A stretch of 64,000 nucleotides of DNA from Luzula sylvatica (taxonomy: Eukaryota > Streptophyta > Magnoliopsida > Poales > Juncaceae). Below are positions 11,493 through 25,500 of the stretch, in pieces (position 1 is the first letter of the stretch; the number at the start of each line of letters is the position of its first letter). The stretch is from assembly GCA_946800325.1 (NCBI GenBank), contig OX326956.1, positions 19,062,667-19,126,666 on the forward strand, written 5' to 3'. A program made the position numbers and the translations under genes. Below the pieces are notes generated by a model. The model was not told the origin of the DNA. It saw only the letters and a list, made by a program, of their open reading frames with translations, and did no database searches.

Positions 11493-14400
11493 TGTGAAAT
11501 TTGGTGAAAAGTTATGTAGTAAAAGATACGATACAAATGATCTAAAAACAAGTTATTTGAACTCCTCAAAGCGTTAAAATCTTGTTTTGAATCGAAAAAC
11601 AAACTATCTTAGTGTTTGTGAAATTTGGTGAAAAGTTATGTAGTAAAAGATACGATACAAATGATCTAAAAACAAGTTATTTGAACTCCTCAAAGCGTTA
11701 AAATCTTGTTTTGAAGCGAAAAACAAACTTACTTAGTGTTAGTGAAATTTGGTGAAAAGTTATGTAGTAAAAGATACGATACAAATGATCCAAAAACCCG
11801 ATATTTGAACTCCTCAAAGCGTTAAAATCTTGTTTTGAATAGAAAAACAAACTTTATTAGTGTTTGTGAAATTTGGTGAAAAGTTATGTAGTAAAAGATA
11901 CGATACAAATGATCTAAAAACATGTTATTTGAACTCCTCAAAGCGTTAAATTCTTGTTTTGAAGCGAAAAACAAACTTTCTTAGTGTTTGTGAAATTTGG
12001 TGAAAAGTTATGTAGTGAAAGATACGATACAAATGATCTAAAAACACGATATTTGAACTCCTCAAAGCGTTAAAATCTTGTTTTGAATCGAAAAACAAAC
12101 TTTATTAGTGTTTGTGAAATTTGGTGAAAAGTTATGTAGTAAAAGATACGATACAAATGATCTAAAAACATGTTATTTGAAATCCTCAAAGCGTTAAAAT
12201 CTTGTTTTGAATCGAAAAACAAACTTTCTTAGTGTTTGTGAAATTTGGTGAAAAGTTATGTAGTAAAAGATACGATGCAAATGATCTAAAAACACGTCAT
12301 TTGAACTGCTCAAAGAGTTAAAATCTTGTTTTGAAGCGAAAAACAAACTTTCTTAGTGTTTGTGAAATTTGGTGAAAAGTTATGTAGTAAAAGATACGAT
12401 GCAAATGATGTAAAAACCCGATATTTGAAATCCTAAAAGCATTAAAATCTTGTTTTGAATCGAAAAACAAACTTTCTCAGTGTTTGTGAAATTTGGTGAA
12501 AAGTTATGTAGTAAAAGATACGATACAAATGATCTAAAAACACGTTATTTGAACTCCTCAAAGCGTTAAAATCTTGTTTTGAAGCGAAAAACAAACTTAC
12601 TTAGTGTTTGTGAAATTTGGTGAAAAGTTATGTAGTAAAAGATACGATACAAATGATCTAAAAACCCGATATTTGAACTCCTCAAAGCGTTAAAATATTG
12701 TTTTGAATCGAAAAACAAACTTTATTAGTGTTTGTGAAATTTGGTGAAAAGTTATGTAGTAAAAGATACGATACAAATGATCTAAAAACATGTTATTTGA
12801 ACTCCTCAATGCGTTAAAATCTTGTTTTGAATCGAAAAACAAACTTTCATAGTGTGTGTGAAATTTGGTGAAAAGTTATGTAGTAAAAGATACGATACAA
12901 ATGATCTAAAAACAAGTTATTTGAACTCCTCAAAGCGTTAAAATCTTGTTTTGAAGCGAAAAACAAACTGTCTTAGTGTTTGTGAAATTTGGTGAAAAGT
13001 TATGTAGTAAGAGATACGATACAAATGATCTAAAAACACGATATTTGAACTCCTCAAAGCGTTAAAATCTTGTTTTGAAGCGAAAAACAAACTTTCTTAG
13101 TGTTTGTGAAATTTGGTGAAAAGTTATGTAGTAAGAGATACGATACAAATGATCTAAAAACACGTTATTTGAACTCCTCAAAGCGTTAAAATCATGTTTT
13201 GAATCGAAAAACAAACTTTCTTAGTGTTTGTGAAATTTGGTGAAAAGTTATGTAGTAAAAGGTACGATACAAATGATCTAAAAACATGTTATTTGAACTC
13301 CTCAAAGCGTTAAAATCTTGTTTTGAAGCGAAAAACAAACTTTCTCAGTGTTTGTGAAATTTGGTGAAAAGTTATGTAGTAAGAGATATGATACAAATGA
13401 TCTAAAAACACGATATTTGAACTCCTCAAAGCGTTAAAATCTTGTTTTGAAGCGATAAACAAACTTTCTTAGTGTTTGTGAAATTTGGTGAAAAGTTATG
13501 TAGTAAGAGATACGATACAAATGATCTAAAAACACGATATTTGAACTCCTCAAAGCGTTAAAATCTTGTTTTGAATCGAAAAACAAACTTTCTTAGTGTT
13601 TGTGAAATTTGGTGAAAAGTTATGTAGTAAAAGATACGATGCAAATGATCTAAAAACACGTCATTTGAACTGCTCAAAGAGTTAAAATCTAGTTTTGAAG
13701 CGAAAAACAAACTTACTTAGTGTTTGTGAAATTTGGTGAAAAGTTATGTAGTAAAAGATACGATACAAATGATCTATAAACACGATATTTGAACTCCTCA
13801 AAACGTTAAAATCTTGTTTTGAATCGAAAAACAAACTTTCTTAGTGTTTGTGAAATTTGGTGAAAAGTTATGTAGTAAAAGATACGATACAAATGATCTA
13901 AAAACACGATATTTGAACTCCTGAAAGCGTTAAAATCTTGTTTTGAATCGAAAAACAAACTTTCTTAGTGTTTGTGAAATTTGGTGAAAAGTTATGTCGT
14001 AAAAGATACGATACAAATGATCTAAAAACATGTTATTTGAACTCCTCAATGCGTTAAAATCTTGTTTTGAATCGAAAAACAAACTTTCTTACTGTTTGTG
14101 AAATTTGATGAAAAGTCATGTAGTAAAAGATACGATACAAATGATCTAAAAACACGTTATTTGAACTGCTCAAAGCGTTAAAATCTTGTTTTGAATCGAA
14201 AAACAAAATTTCTCAGTGTTTGTGAAATTTGGTGAAAAGTTATGTAGTAAAATATACGATACAAATGATCTAAAAACCCGATATTTGAACTCCTAAAAGC
14301 ATTAAAATCTTGTTTTGAATCTAAAAACAAACTTTATTAGTGTTTGTGAAATTTGGTGAAAAGTTATGTAGTAAAAGATACGATACAAATGATCTAAAAA

Positions 14401-17130
14401 CACGTTATTTGAACTCCTCAAAGCGTTAAAATCTTGTTTTGAAGCGAAAAACAAACTTACTTAGTGTTTGTGAAATTTGGTGAAAAGTTATGTAGTAAAA
14501 GATACGATACAAATGATCTAAAAACCCGATATTTGAACTCCTCAAAGCGTTAAAATCTTGTTTTGAATCGAAAAACAAACTTTATTAGTGTTTGTGAAAT
14601 TTGGTGAAAAGTTATGTAGTAAAAGATACGATACAAATGATCTAAAAACATGTTATTTGAACTCCTCAATGCGTTAAAATCTTGTTTTGAATCGAAAAAC
14701 AAACTTTCATAGTGTGTGTGAAATTTGGTGAAAAGTTATGTAGTAAAAGATACGATACAAATGATCTAAAAACAAGTTATTTGAACTCCTCAAAGCGTTA
14801 AAATCTTGTTTTGAAGCGAAAAACAAACTGTCTTAGTGTTTGTGAAATTTGGTGAAAAGTTATGTAGTAAGAGATACGATACAAATGATCTAAAAACACG
14901 ATATTTGAACTTCTCAAAGCGTTAAAATCTTGTTTTGAATCGAAAAACAAACTTTCTTAGTGTTTGTGAAATTTGGTGAAAAGTTATGTAGTAAAAGATA
15001 CGATAGAAATGATCTAAAAACATGTTATTTGAACTCCTCAAAGCGTTAAAATCTTGTTTCGAATCGAAAAACAAACTTTCTTAGTGTTTGTGAAATTTGG
15101 TGAAAAGTTATGTAGTAAAAGATACGATACAAATGATCTAAAAACATGTTATTTGAACTCCTCAAAGCGTTAAAATCTTGTTTTGAAGCGAAAAACAAAC
15201 TTTCTTAGTGTTTGTGAAATTTGGTGAAAAGTTATGTAGTAAAAGATACGATACAAATGATCTAAAATCACGATATTTGAACTCCTCAAAACGTAAAAAT
15301 CTTGTTTTGAATCGAAAAACAAACTTTCTTAGTGTTTGTGAAATTTCGTGAAAAGTTATGTAGTAAAAGATACGATACAAATGATCTAAAAACATGTTAT
15401 TTGAACTCCTCAAAGCGTTAAAATCTTGTTTTGAAGCGAAAAACAAACTTTCTTACCGTTTGTGAAATTTGGTGAAAAGTTATGTAGTAAAATGTACGAT
15501 ACAAATGATCTAAAAACACGTTATTTGAACTCCTCAAAGCGTTAAAATCATGTTTTGAATCGAAAAACAAACTTTCTTAGTGTTTGTGAAATTTGGTGAA
15601 AAGTTATGTAGTAAAAGGTACGATACAAATGATCTAAAAACATGTTATTTGAACTCCTCAAAGCGTTAAAATCTTGTTTTGAAGCGAAAAACAAACTTTC
15701 TTAGTGTTTGTGAAATTTGGTGAAAAGTTATGTAGTAAAAGATACGATACAAATGATCTAAAAACACGATATTTGAACTCCTCAAAGCGTTAAAATCTTG
15801 TTTTGAATCGAAAAACAAACTTTATTAGTGTTTGTGAAATTTGGTGAAAAGTTATGTAGTAAAAGATACGATACAAATGATCTAAAAACATGTTATTTGA
15901 ACTCCTCAAAGCGTTAAAATCTTGTTTTGAATCGAAAAACAAACTTTCTTAGTGTTTGTGAAATTTGGTGAAAAGTTATGTAGTAAAAGATACGATGCAA
16001 ATGATATAAAAACACGTCATTTGAACTGCTCAAAGAGTTAAAATCTTGTTTTGAAGCGAAAAACAAACTTACTTAGTGTTTGTGAAATTTGGTGAAAAGT
16101 TATGTAGTAAAAGATACGATACAAATGATCTATAAACACGATATTTGAACTCCTCAAAACGTTAAAATCTTGTTTTGAATCGAAAAACAAACTTTCTTAG
16201 TGTTTGTGAAATTTGGTGAAAAGTTATGTAGTAAAAGATACGATACAAATGATCTAAAAACACGATATTTGAACTCCTGAAAGCGTTAAAATCTTGTTTT
16301 GAATCGAAAAACAAACTTTCTTAGTGTTTGTGAAATTTGGTGAAAAGTTATGTCGTAAAAGATACGATACAAATGATCTAAAAACATGTTATTTGAACTC
16401 CTCAATGCGTTAAAATCTTGTTTTGAATTGAAAAACAAACTTTCTTACTGTTTGTGAAATTTGATGAAAAGTCATGTAGTAAAAGATACGATACAAATGA
16501 TCTAAAAACACGTTATTTGAACTGCTCAAAGCGTTAAAATCTTGTTTTGAATCGAAAAACAAAATTTCTCAGTGTTTGTGAAATTTGGTGAAAAGTTATG
16601 TAGTAAAAGATACGATACAAATGATCTAAAAACCCGATATTTGAACTCCTAAAAGCATTAAAATCTTGTTTTGAATCGAAAAACAAACTTTATTAGTGTT
16701 TGTGAAATTTGGTGAAAAGTTATGTAGTAAAAGATACGATACAAATGATCTAAAAACACGTTATTTGAACTCCTCAAAGCGTTAAAATCTTGTTTTGAAG
16801 CGAAAAACAAACTTACTTAGTGTTTGTGAAATTTGGTGAAAAGTTATGTAGTAAAAGATACGATACAAATGATCTAAAAACCCGATATTTGAACTCCTCA
16901 AAGCGTTAAAATCTTGTTTTGAATCGAAAAACAAACTTTATTAGTGTTTGTGAAATTTGGTGAAAAGTTATGTAGTAAAAGATACGATACAAATGATCTA
17001 AAAACATGTTATTTGAACTCCTCAATGCGTTAAAATCTTGTTTTGAATCGAAAAACAAACTTTCATAGTGTGTGTGAAATTTGGTGAAAAGTTATGTAGT
17101 AAAAGATACGATACAAATGATCTAAAAACA

Positions 17131-20100
17131 AGTTATTTGAACTCCTCAAAGCGTTAAAATCTTGTTTTGAAGCGAAAAACAAACTTTCTTAGTGTTTGTG
17201 AAATTTGGTGAAAAGTTATGTAGTAAGAGATACGATACAAATGATCTAAAAACACGATATTTGAACTCCTCAAAGCGTTAAAATCTTGTTTTGAATCGAA
17301 AAACAAACTTTCTTAGTGTTTGTGAAATTTGGTGAAAAGTTATGTAGTAAAAGATACGATACAAATGATCTAAAAACAAGTTATTTGAACTCCTCAAAGC
17401 GTTAAAATCTTGTTTTGAATCGAAAAACAAAGTTTCTTAGTGTTTGTGAAATTTGGTGAAAAGTTATGTAGTAAAAGATACGATACAAATGATCTAAAAA
17501 CACGTTATTTGAACTCCTCAAAGCGTTAAAATCTTGTTTTGAATCGAAAAACAAACTTTCTCAGTGTTTGTGAAATTTGGTGAAAAGTTATGTAGTAAAA
17601 GATACGATACAAATGATCTAAAAACACGTTATTTGAACTGCTCAAAGCCTTAAAATCATGTTTTGAAGCGAAAAACAAATTTACTTTGTGTTTCTGAAAT
17701 TTGGTGCAAAGTTATGTAGTAAAAGATACGATACAAATGATCTAAGAACACGTTATTTGAACTGCTCAAAGCGTTAAAATCTTGTTTTGAAGCGAAAAAC
17801 AAACTTTCTTAGTGTTTGTGAAATTTGGTGAAAAGTTATGTAGTAAAAGATACGATACAATTGATCTAAAAACACGTTATTTGAACTCCTGAAAGCGTTA
17901 AAATCTTGTTTTGAATCGAAAAAAAAAACTTTCTTAGTGTTTGTGAAATTTGGTGAAAACTTATGTAGTAAAAGATACGATACAAATGATCTAAAAAAAA
18001 GTTATTTGAACTCCTCAAAGCGTTAAAATCTTGTTTTGAAGCGAAAAACAAACTTTCTTAGTGTTTGTGAAATTTGGTGAAAAGTTATGTAGTAAGAGAT
18101 ACGATACAAATGATCTAAAAACACGATATTTGAACTCCTCAAAGCGTTAAAATCTTGTTTTGAATCGAAAAACAATTAGTGTTTGTGAAATTTGGTGAAA
18201 AGTTATGTAGTAAAAGATACGATACAAATGATCTAAAAACAAGTTATTTGAACTCCTCAAAGCGTTAAAATCTTGTTTTGAATCGAAAAACAAACTATCT
18301 TAGTGTTTGTGAAATTTGGTGAAAAGTTATGTAGTAAAAGATACGATACAAATGATCTAAAAACAAGTTATTTGAACTCCTCAAAGCGTTAAAATCTTGT
18401 TTTGAAGCGAAAAACAAACTTACTTAGTGTTAGTGAAATTTGGTGAAAAGTTATGTAGTAAAAGATACGATACAAATGATCCAAAAACCCGATATTTGAA
18501 CTCCTCAAAGCGTTAAAATCTTGTTTTGAATAGAAAAACAAACTTTATTAGTGTTTGTGAAATTTGGTGAAAAGTTATGTAGTAAAAGATACGATACAAA
18601 TGATCTAAAAACATGTTATTTGAACTCCTCAAAGCGTTAAATTCTTGTTTTGAAGCGAAAAACAAACTTTCTTAGTGTTTGTGAAATTTGGTGAAAAGTT
18701 ATGTAGTGAAAGATACGATACAAATGATCTAAAAACACGATATTTGAACTCCTCAAAGCGTTAAAATCTTGTTTTGAATCGAAAAACAAACTTTATTAGT
18801 GTTTGTGAAATTTGGTGAAAAGTTATGTAGTAAAAGATACGATACAAATGATCTAAAAACATGTTATTTGAAATCCTCAAAGCGTTCAAATCTTGTTTTG
18901 AATCGAAAAACAAACTTTCTTAGTGTTTGTGAAATTTGGTGAAAAGTTATGTAGTAAAAGATACGATGCAAATGATCTAAAAACACGTCATTTGAACTGC
19001 TCAAAGAGTTAAAATCTTGTTTTGAAGCGAAAAACAAACTTTCTTAGTGTTTGTGAAATTTGGTGAAAAGTTATGTAGTAAAAGATACGATGCAAATGAT
19101 GTAAAAACCCGATATTTGAAATCCTAAAAGCATTAAAATCTTGTTTTGAATCGAAAAACAAACTTTCTCAGTGTTTGTGAAATTTGGTGAAAAGTTATGT
19201 AGTAAAAGATACGATACAAATGATCTAAAAACACGTTATTTGAACTCCTCAAAGCGTTAAAATCTTGTTTTGAAGCGAAAAACAAACTTACTTAGTGTTT
19301 GTGAAATTTGGTGAAAAGTTATGTAGTAAAAGATACGATACAAATGATCTAAAAACCCGATATTTGAACTCCTCAAAGCGTTAAAATATTGTTTTGAATC
19401 GAAAAACAAACTTTATTAGTGTTTGTGAAATTTGGTGAAAAGTTATGTAGTAAAAGATACGATACAAATGATCTAAAAACATGTTATTTGAACTCCTCAA
19501 TGCGTTAAAATCTTGTTTTGAATCGAAAAACAAACTTTCATAGTGTGTGTGAAATTTGGTGAAAAGTTATGTAGTAAAAGATACGATACAAATGATCTAA
19601 AAACAAGTTATTTGAACTCCTCAAAGCGTTAAAATCTTGTTTTGAAGCGAAAAACAAACTGTCTTAGTGTTTGTGAAATTTGGTGAAAAGTTATGTAGTA
19701 AGAGATACGATACAAATGATCTAAAAACACGATATTTGAACTCCTCAAAGCGTTAAAATCTTGTTTTGAAGCGAAAAACAAACTTTCTTAGTGTTTGTGA
19801 AATTTGGTGAAAAGTTATGTAGTAAGAGATACGATACAAATGATCTAAAAACACGTTATTTGAACTCCTCAAAGCGTTAAAATCATGTTTTGAATCGAAA
19901 AACAAACTTTCTTAGTGTTTGTGAAATTTGGTGAAAAGTTATGTAGTAAAAGGTACGATACAAATGATCTAAAAACATGTTATTTGAACTCCTCAAAGCG
20001 TTAAAATCTTGTTTTGAAGCGAAAAACAAACTTTCTCAGTGTTTGTGAAATTTGGTGAAAAGTTATGTAGTAAGAGATACGATACAAATGATCTAAAAAC

Positions 20101-22555
20101 ACGATATTTGAACTCCTCAAAGCGTTAAAATCTTGTTTTGAAGCGATAAACAAACTTTCTTAGTGTTTGTGAAATTTGGTGAAAAGTTATGTAGTAAGAG
20201 ATACGATACAAATGATCTAAAAACACGATATTTGAACTCCTCAAAGCGTTAAAATCTTGTTTTGAATCGAAAAACAAACTTTCTTAGTGTTTGTGAAATT
20301 TGGTGAAAAGTTATGTAGTAAAAGATACGATGCAAATGATCTAAAAACACGTCATTTGAACTGCTCAAAGAGTTAAAATCTAGTTTTGAAGCGAAAAACA
20401 AACTTACTTAGTGTTTGTGAAATTTGGTGAAAAGTTATGTAGTAAAAGATACGATACAAATGATCTATAAACACGATATTTGAACTCCTCAAAACGTTAA
20501 AATCTTGTTTTGAATCGAAAAACAAACTTTCTTAGTGTTTGTGAAATTTGGTGAAAAGTTATGTAGTAAAAGATACGATACAAATGATCTAAAAACACGA
20601 TATTTGAACTCCTGAAAGCGTTAAAATCTTGTTTTGAATCGAAAAACAAACTTTCTTAGTGTTTGTGAAATTTGGTGAAAAGTTATGTCGTAAAAGATAC
20701 GATACAAATGATCTAAAAACATGTTATTTGAACTCCTCAATGCGTTAAAATCTTGTTTTGAATCGAAAAACAAACTTTCTTACTGTTTGTGAAATTTGAT
20801 GAAAAGTCATGTAGTAAAAGATACGATACAAATGATCTAAAAACACGTTATTTGAACTGCTCAAAGCGTTAAAATCTTGTTTTGAATCGAAAAACAAAAT
20901 TTCTCAGTGTTTGTGAAATTTGGTGAAAAGTTATGTAGTAAAATATACGATACAAATGATCTAAAAACCCGATATTTGAACTCCTAAAAGCATTAAAATC
21001 TTGTTTTGAATCTAAAAACAAACTTTATTAGTGTTTGTGAAATTTGGTGAAAAGTTATGTAGTAAAAGATACGATACAAATGATCTAAAAACACGTTATT
21101 TGAACTCCTCAAAGCGTTAAAATCTTGTTTTGAAGCGAAAAACAAACTTACTTAGTGTTTGTGAAATTTGGTGAAAAGTTATGTAGTAAAAGATACGATA
21201 CAAATGATCTAAAAACCCGATATTTGAACTCCTCAAAGCGTTAAAATCTTGTTTTGAATCGAAAAACAAACTTTATTAGTGTTTGTGAAATTTGGTGAAA
21301 AGTTATGTAGTAAAAGATACGATACAAATGATCTAAAAACATGTTATTTGAACTCCTCAATGCGTTAAAATCTTGTTTTGAATCGAAAAACAAACTTTCA
21401 TAGTGTGTGTGAAATTTGGTGAAAAGTTATGTAGTAAAAGATACGATACAAATGATCTAAAAACAAGTTATTTGAACTCCTCAAAGCGTTAAAATCTTGT
21501 TTTGAAGCGAAAAACAAACTGTCTTAGTGTTTGTGAAATTTGGTGAAAAGTTATGTAGTAAGAGATACGATACAAATGATCTAAAAACACGATATTTGAA
21601 CTTCTCAAAGCGTTAAAATCTTGTTTTGAATCGAAAAACAAACTTTCTTAGTGTTTGTGAAATTTGGTGAAAAGTTATGTAGTAAAAGATACGATAGAAA
21701 TGATCTAAAAACATGTTATTTGAACTCCTCAAAGCGTTAAAATCTTGTTTCGAATCGAAAAACAAACTTTCTTAGTGTTTGTGAAATTTGGTGAAAAGTT
21801 ATGTAGTAAAAGATACGATACAAATGATCTAAAAACATGTTATTTGAACTCCTCAAAGCGTTAAAATCTTGTTTTGAAGCGAAAAACAAACTTTCTTAGT
21901 GTTTGTGAAATTTGGTGAAAAGTTATGTAGTAAAAGATACGATACAAATGATCTAAAATCACGATATTTGAACTCCTCAAAACGTAAAAATCTTGTTTTG
22001 AATCGAAAAACAAACTTTCTTAGTGTTTGTGAAATTTCGTGAAAAGTTATGTAGTAAAAGATACGATACAAATGATCTAAAAACATGTTATTTGAACTCC
22101 TCAAAGCGTTAAAATCTTGTTTTGAAGCGAAAAACAAACTTTCTTACCGTTTGTGAAATTTGGTGAAAAGTTATGTAGTAAAATGTACGATACAAATGAT
22201 CTAAAAACACGTTATTTGAACTCCTCAAAGCGTTAAAATCATGTTTTGAATCGAAAAACAAACTTTCTTAGTGTTTGTGAAATTTGGTGAAAAGTTATGT
22301 AGTAAAAGGTACGATACAAATGATCTAAAAACATGTTATTTGAACTCCTCAAAGCGTTAAAATCTTGTTTTGAAGCGAAAAACAAACTTTCTTACCGTTT
22401 GTGAAATTTGGTGAAAAGTTATGTAGTAAAATGTACGATACAAATGATCTAAAAACACGTTATTTGAACTCCTCAAAGCGTTAAAATCATGTTTTGAATC
22501 GAAAAACAAACTTTCTTAGTGTTTGTGAAATTTGGTGAAAAGTTATGTAGTAAAA
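17131..22555 (+). repeat. 54/42-unit HOR, copy 2
   Basis: It follows copy 1 at 6,691 bp from about 17,130 to 22,385, with shared private variants (10-A run at 17,919, 6-bp deletion at about 18,173, gaatagaaaa and gtagtgaaag units). At the left junction a gaagcg unit that normally carries aactgtc has aactttc (about 17,175), placing the exchange inside that monomer. At the right end the unit with accg/atgtacg and the next unit are duplicated (248 bp, about 22,144-22,300 and 22,392-22,548). The sequence then jumps into copy 3. Confidence 0.85.
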
Positions 22556-25500
22556 GATACGATACAAATGATCTAAAAACAAGTTATTTGAACTCCTCAA
22601 AGCGTTAAAATCTTGTTTTGAATCGAAAAACAAAGTTTCTTAGTGTTTGTGAAATTTGGTGAAAAGTTATGTAGTAAAAGATACGATACAAATGATCTAA
22701 AAACACGTTATTTGAACTCCTCAAAGCGTTAAAATCTTGTTTTGAATCGAAAAACAAACTTTCTCAGTGTTTGTGAAATTTGGTGAAAAGTTATGTAGTA
22801 AAAGATACGATACAAATGATCTAAAAACACGTTATTTGAACTGCTCAAAGCCTTAAAATCATGTTTTGAAGCGAAAAACAAATTTACTTTGTGTTTCTGA
22901 AATTTGGTGCAAAGTTATGTAGTAAAAGATACGATACAAATGATCTAAGAACACGTTATTTGAACTGCTCAAAGCGTTAAAATCTTGTTTTGAAGCGAAA
23001 AACAAACTTTCTTAGTGTTTGTGAAATTTGGTGAAAAGTTATGTAGTAAAAGATACGATACAATTGATCTAAAAACACGTTATTTGAACTCCTGAAAGCG
23101 TTAAAATCTTGTTTTGAATCGAAAAAAAAAACTTTCTTAGTGTTTGTGAAATTTGGTGAAAACTTATGTAGTAAAAGATACGATACAAATGATCTAAAAA
23201 AAAGTTATTTGAACTCCTCAAAGCGTTAAAATCTTGTTTTGAAGCGAAAAACAAACTTTCTTAGTGTTTGTGAAATTTGGTGAAAAGTTATGTAGTAAGA
23301 GATACGATACAAATGATCTAAAAACACGATATTTGAACTCCTCAAAGCGTTAAAATCTTGTTTTGAATCGAAAAACAATTAGTGTTTGTGAAATTTGGTG
23401 AAAAGTTATGTAGTAAAAGATACGATACAAATGATCTAAAAACAAGTTATTTGAACTCCTCAAAGCGTTAAAATCTTGTTTTGAATCGAAAAACAAACTA
23501 TCTTAGTGTTTGTGAAATTTGGTGAAAAGTTATGTAGTAAAAGATACGATACAAATGATCTAAAAACAAGTTATTTGAACTCCTCAAAGCGTTAAAATCT
23601 TGTTTTGAAGCGAAAAACAAACTTACTTAGTGTTAGTGAAATTTGGTGAAAAGTTATGTAGTAAAAGATACGATACAAATGATCCAAAAACCCGATATTT
23701 GAACTCCTCAAAGCGTTAAAATCTTGTTTTGAATAGAAAAACAAACTTTATTAGTGTTTGTGAAATTTGGTGAAAAGTTATGTAGTAAAAGATACGATAC
23801 AAATGATCTAAAAACATGTTATTTGAACTCCTCAAAGCGTTAAATTCTTGTTTTGAAGCGAAAAACAAACTTTCTTAGTGTTTGTGAAATTTGGTGAAAA
23901 GTTATGTAGTGAAAGATACGATACAAATGATCTAAAAACACGATATTTGAACTCCTCAAAGCGTTAAAATCTTGTTTTGAATCGAAAAACAAACTTTATT
24001 AGTGTTTGTGAAATTTGGTGAAAAGTTATGTAGTAAAAGATACGATACAAATGATCTAAAAACATGTTATTTGAAATCCTCAAAGCGTTAAAATCTTGTT
24101 TTGAATCGAAAAACAAACTTTCTTAGTGTTTGTGAAATTTGGTGAAAAGTTATGTAGTAAAAGATACGATGCAAATGATCTAAAAACACGTCATTTGAAC
24201 TGCTCAAAGAGTTAAAATCTTGTTTTGAAGCGAAAAACAAACTTTCTTAGTGTTTGTGAAATTTGGTGAAAAGTTATGTAGTAAAAGATACGATGCAAAT
24301 GATGTAAAAACCCGATATTTGAAATCCTAAAAGCATTAAAATCTTGTTTTGAATCGAAAAACAAACTTTCTCAGTGTTTGTGAAATTTGGTGAAAAGTTA
24401 TGTAGTAAAAGATACGATACAAATGATCTAAAAACACGTTATTTGAACTCCTCAAAGCGTTAAAATCTTGTTTTGAAGCGAAAAACAAACTTACTTAGTG
24501 TTTGTGAAATTTGGTGAAAAGTTATGTAGTAAAAGATACGATACAAATGATCTAAAAACCCGATATTTGAACTCCTCAAAGCGTTAAAATATTGTTTTGA
24601 ATCGAAAAACAAACTTTATTAGTGTTTGTGAAATTTGGTGAAAAGTTATGTAGTAAAAGATACGATACAAATGATCTAAAAACATGTTATTTGAACTCCT
24701 CAATGCGTTAAAATCTTGTTTTGAATCGAAAAACAAACTTTCATAGTGTGTGTGAAATTTGGTGAAAAGTTATGTAGTAAAAGATACGATACAAATGATC
24801 TAAAAACAAGTTATTTGAACTCCTCAAAGCGTTAAAATCTTGTTTTGAAGCGAAAAACAAACTGTCTTAGTGTTTGTGAAATTTGGTGAAAAGTTATGTA
24901 GTAAGAGATACGATACAAATGATCTAAAAACACGATATTTGAACTCCTCAAAGCGTTAAAATCTTGTTTTGAAGCGAAAAACAAACTTTCTTAGTGTTTG
25001 TGAAATTTGGTGAAAAGTTATGTAGTAAGAGATACGATACAAATGATCTAAAAACACGTTATTTGAACTCCTCAAAGCGTTAAAATCATGTTTTGAATCG
25101 AAAAACAAACTTTCTTAGTGTTTGTGAAATTTGGTGAAAAGTTATGTAGTAAAAGGTACGATACAAATGATCTAAAAACATGTTATTTGAACTCCTCAAA
25201 GCGTTAAAATCTTGTTTTGAAGCGAAAAACAAACTTTCTCAGTGTTTGTGAAATTTGGTGAAAAGTTATGTAGTAAGAGATACGATACAAATGATCTAAA
25301 AACACGATATTTGAACTCCTCAAAGCGTTAAAATCTTGTTTTGAAGCGATAAACAAACTTTCTTAGTGTTTGTGAAATTTGGTGAAAAGTTATGTAGTAA
25401 GAGATACGATACAAATGATCTAAAAACACGATATTTGAACTCCTCAAAGCGTTAAAATCTTGTTTTGAATCGAAAAACAAACTTTCTTAGTGTTTGTGAA

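Larger units (their letters stand above)
9240..11500 (+). repeat. 7-unit HOR (868 bp), about 2.6 copies
   Basis: The marker gctcaaagccttaaaatcat is at 10,081 and 10,949, 868 bp (7 x 124) apart. The unit with ggagcaaag or ggtgcaaag recurs at about 9,277, 10,145 and 11,013. The following ctaagaacacg unit and the unit with eight As before gttatttg (about 9,567, 10,435, 11,303) keep the same order. The pair of 7-unit copies is found again near 33.0/33.9, 37.8/38.7, 42.7/43.5, 53.1/53.9 and 57.9/58.8 kb. Confidence 0.85.
10440..17130 (+). repeat. 54-unit HOR (6,691 bp), copy 1
   Basis: Spacing to copy 2 is 6,691 bp, which is 54 x 124 minus 5. The minus 5 is explained by two private length variants carried by each copy: a 10-A run (+1) at 11,228-11,237 and a 6-bp deletion at about 11,482. 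The block contains 7-unit material, then monomers like 59.3-60.3 kb, then material matching 2.4-5.03 kb at offset 10,659 (about 13.1-15.7 kb), then about 1.4 kb of other variants. Close homology to copy 2 runs from about 10,440 to 15,690; homology to copy 3 extends to about 16,335. Confidence 0.85.
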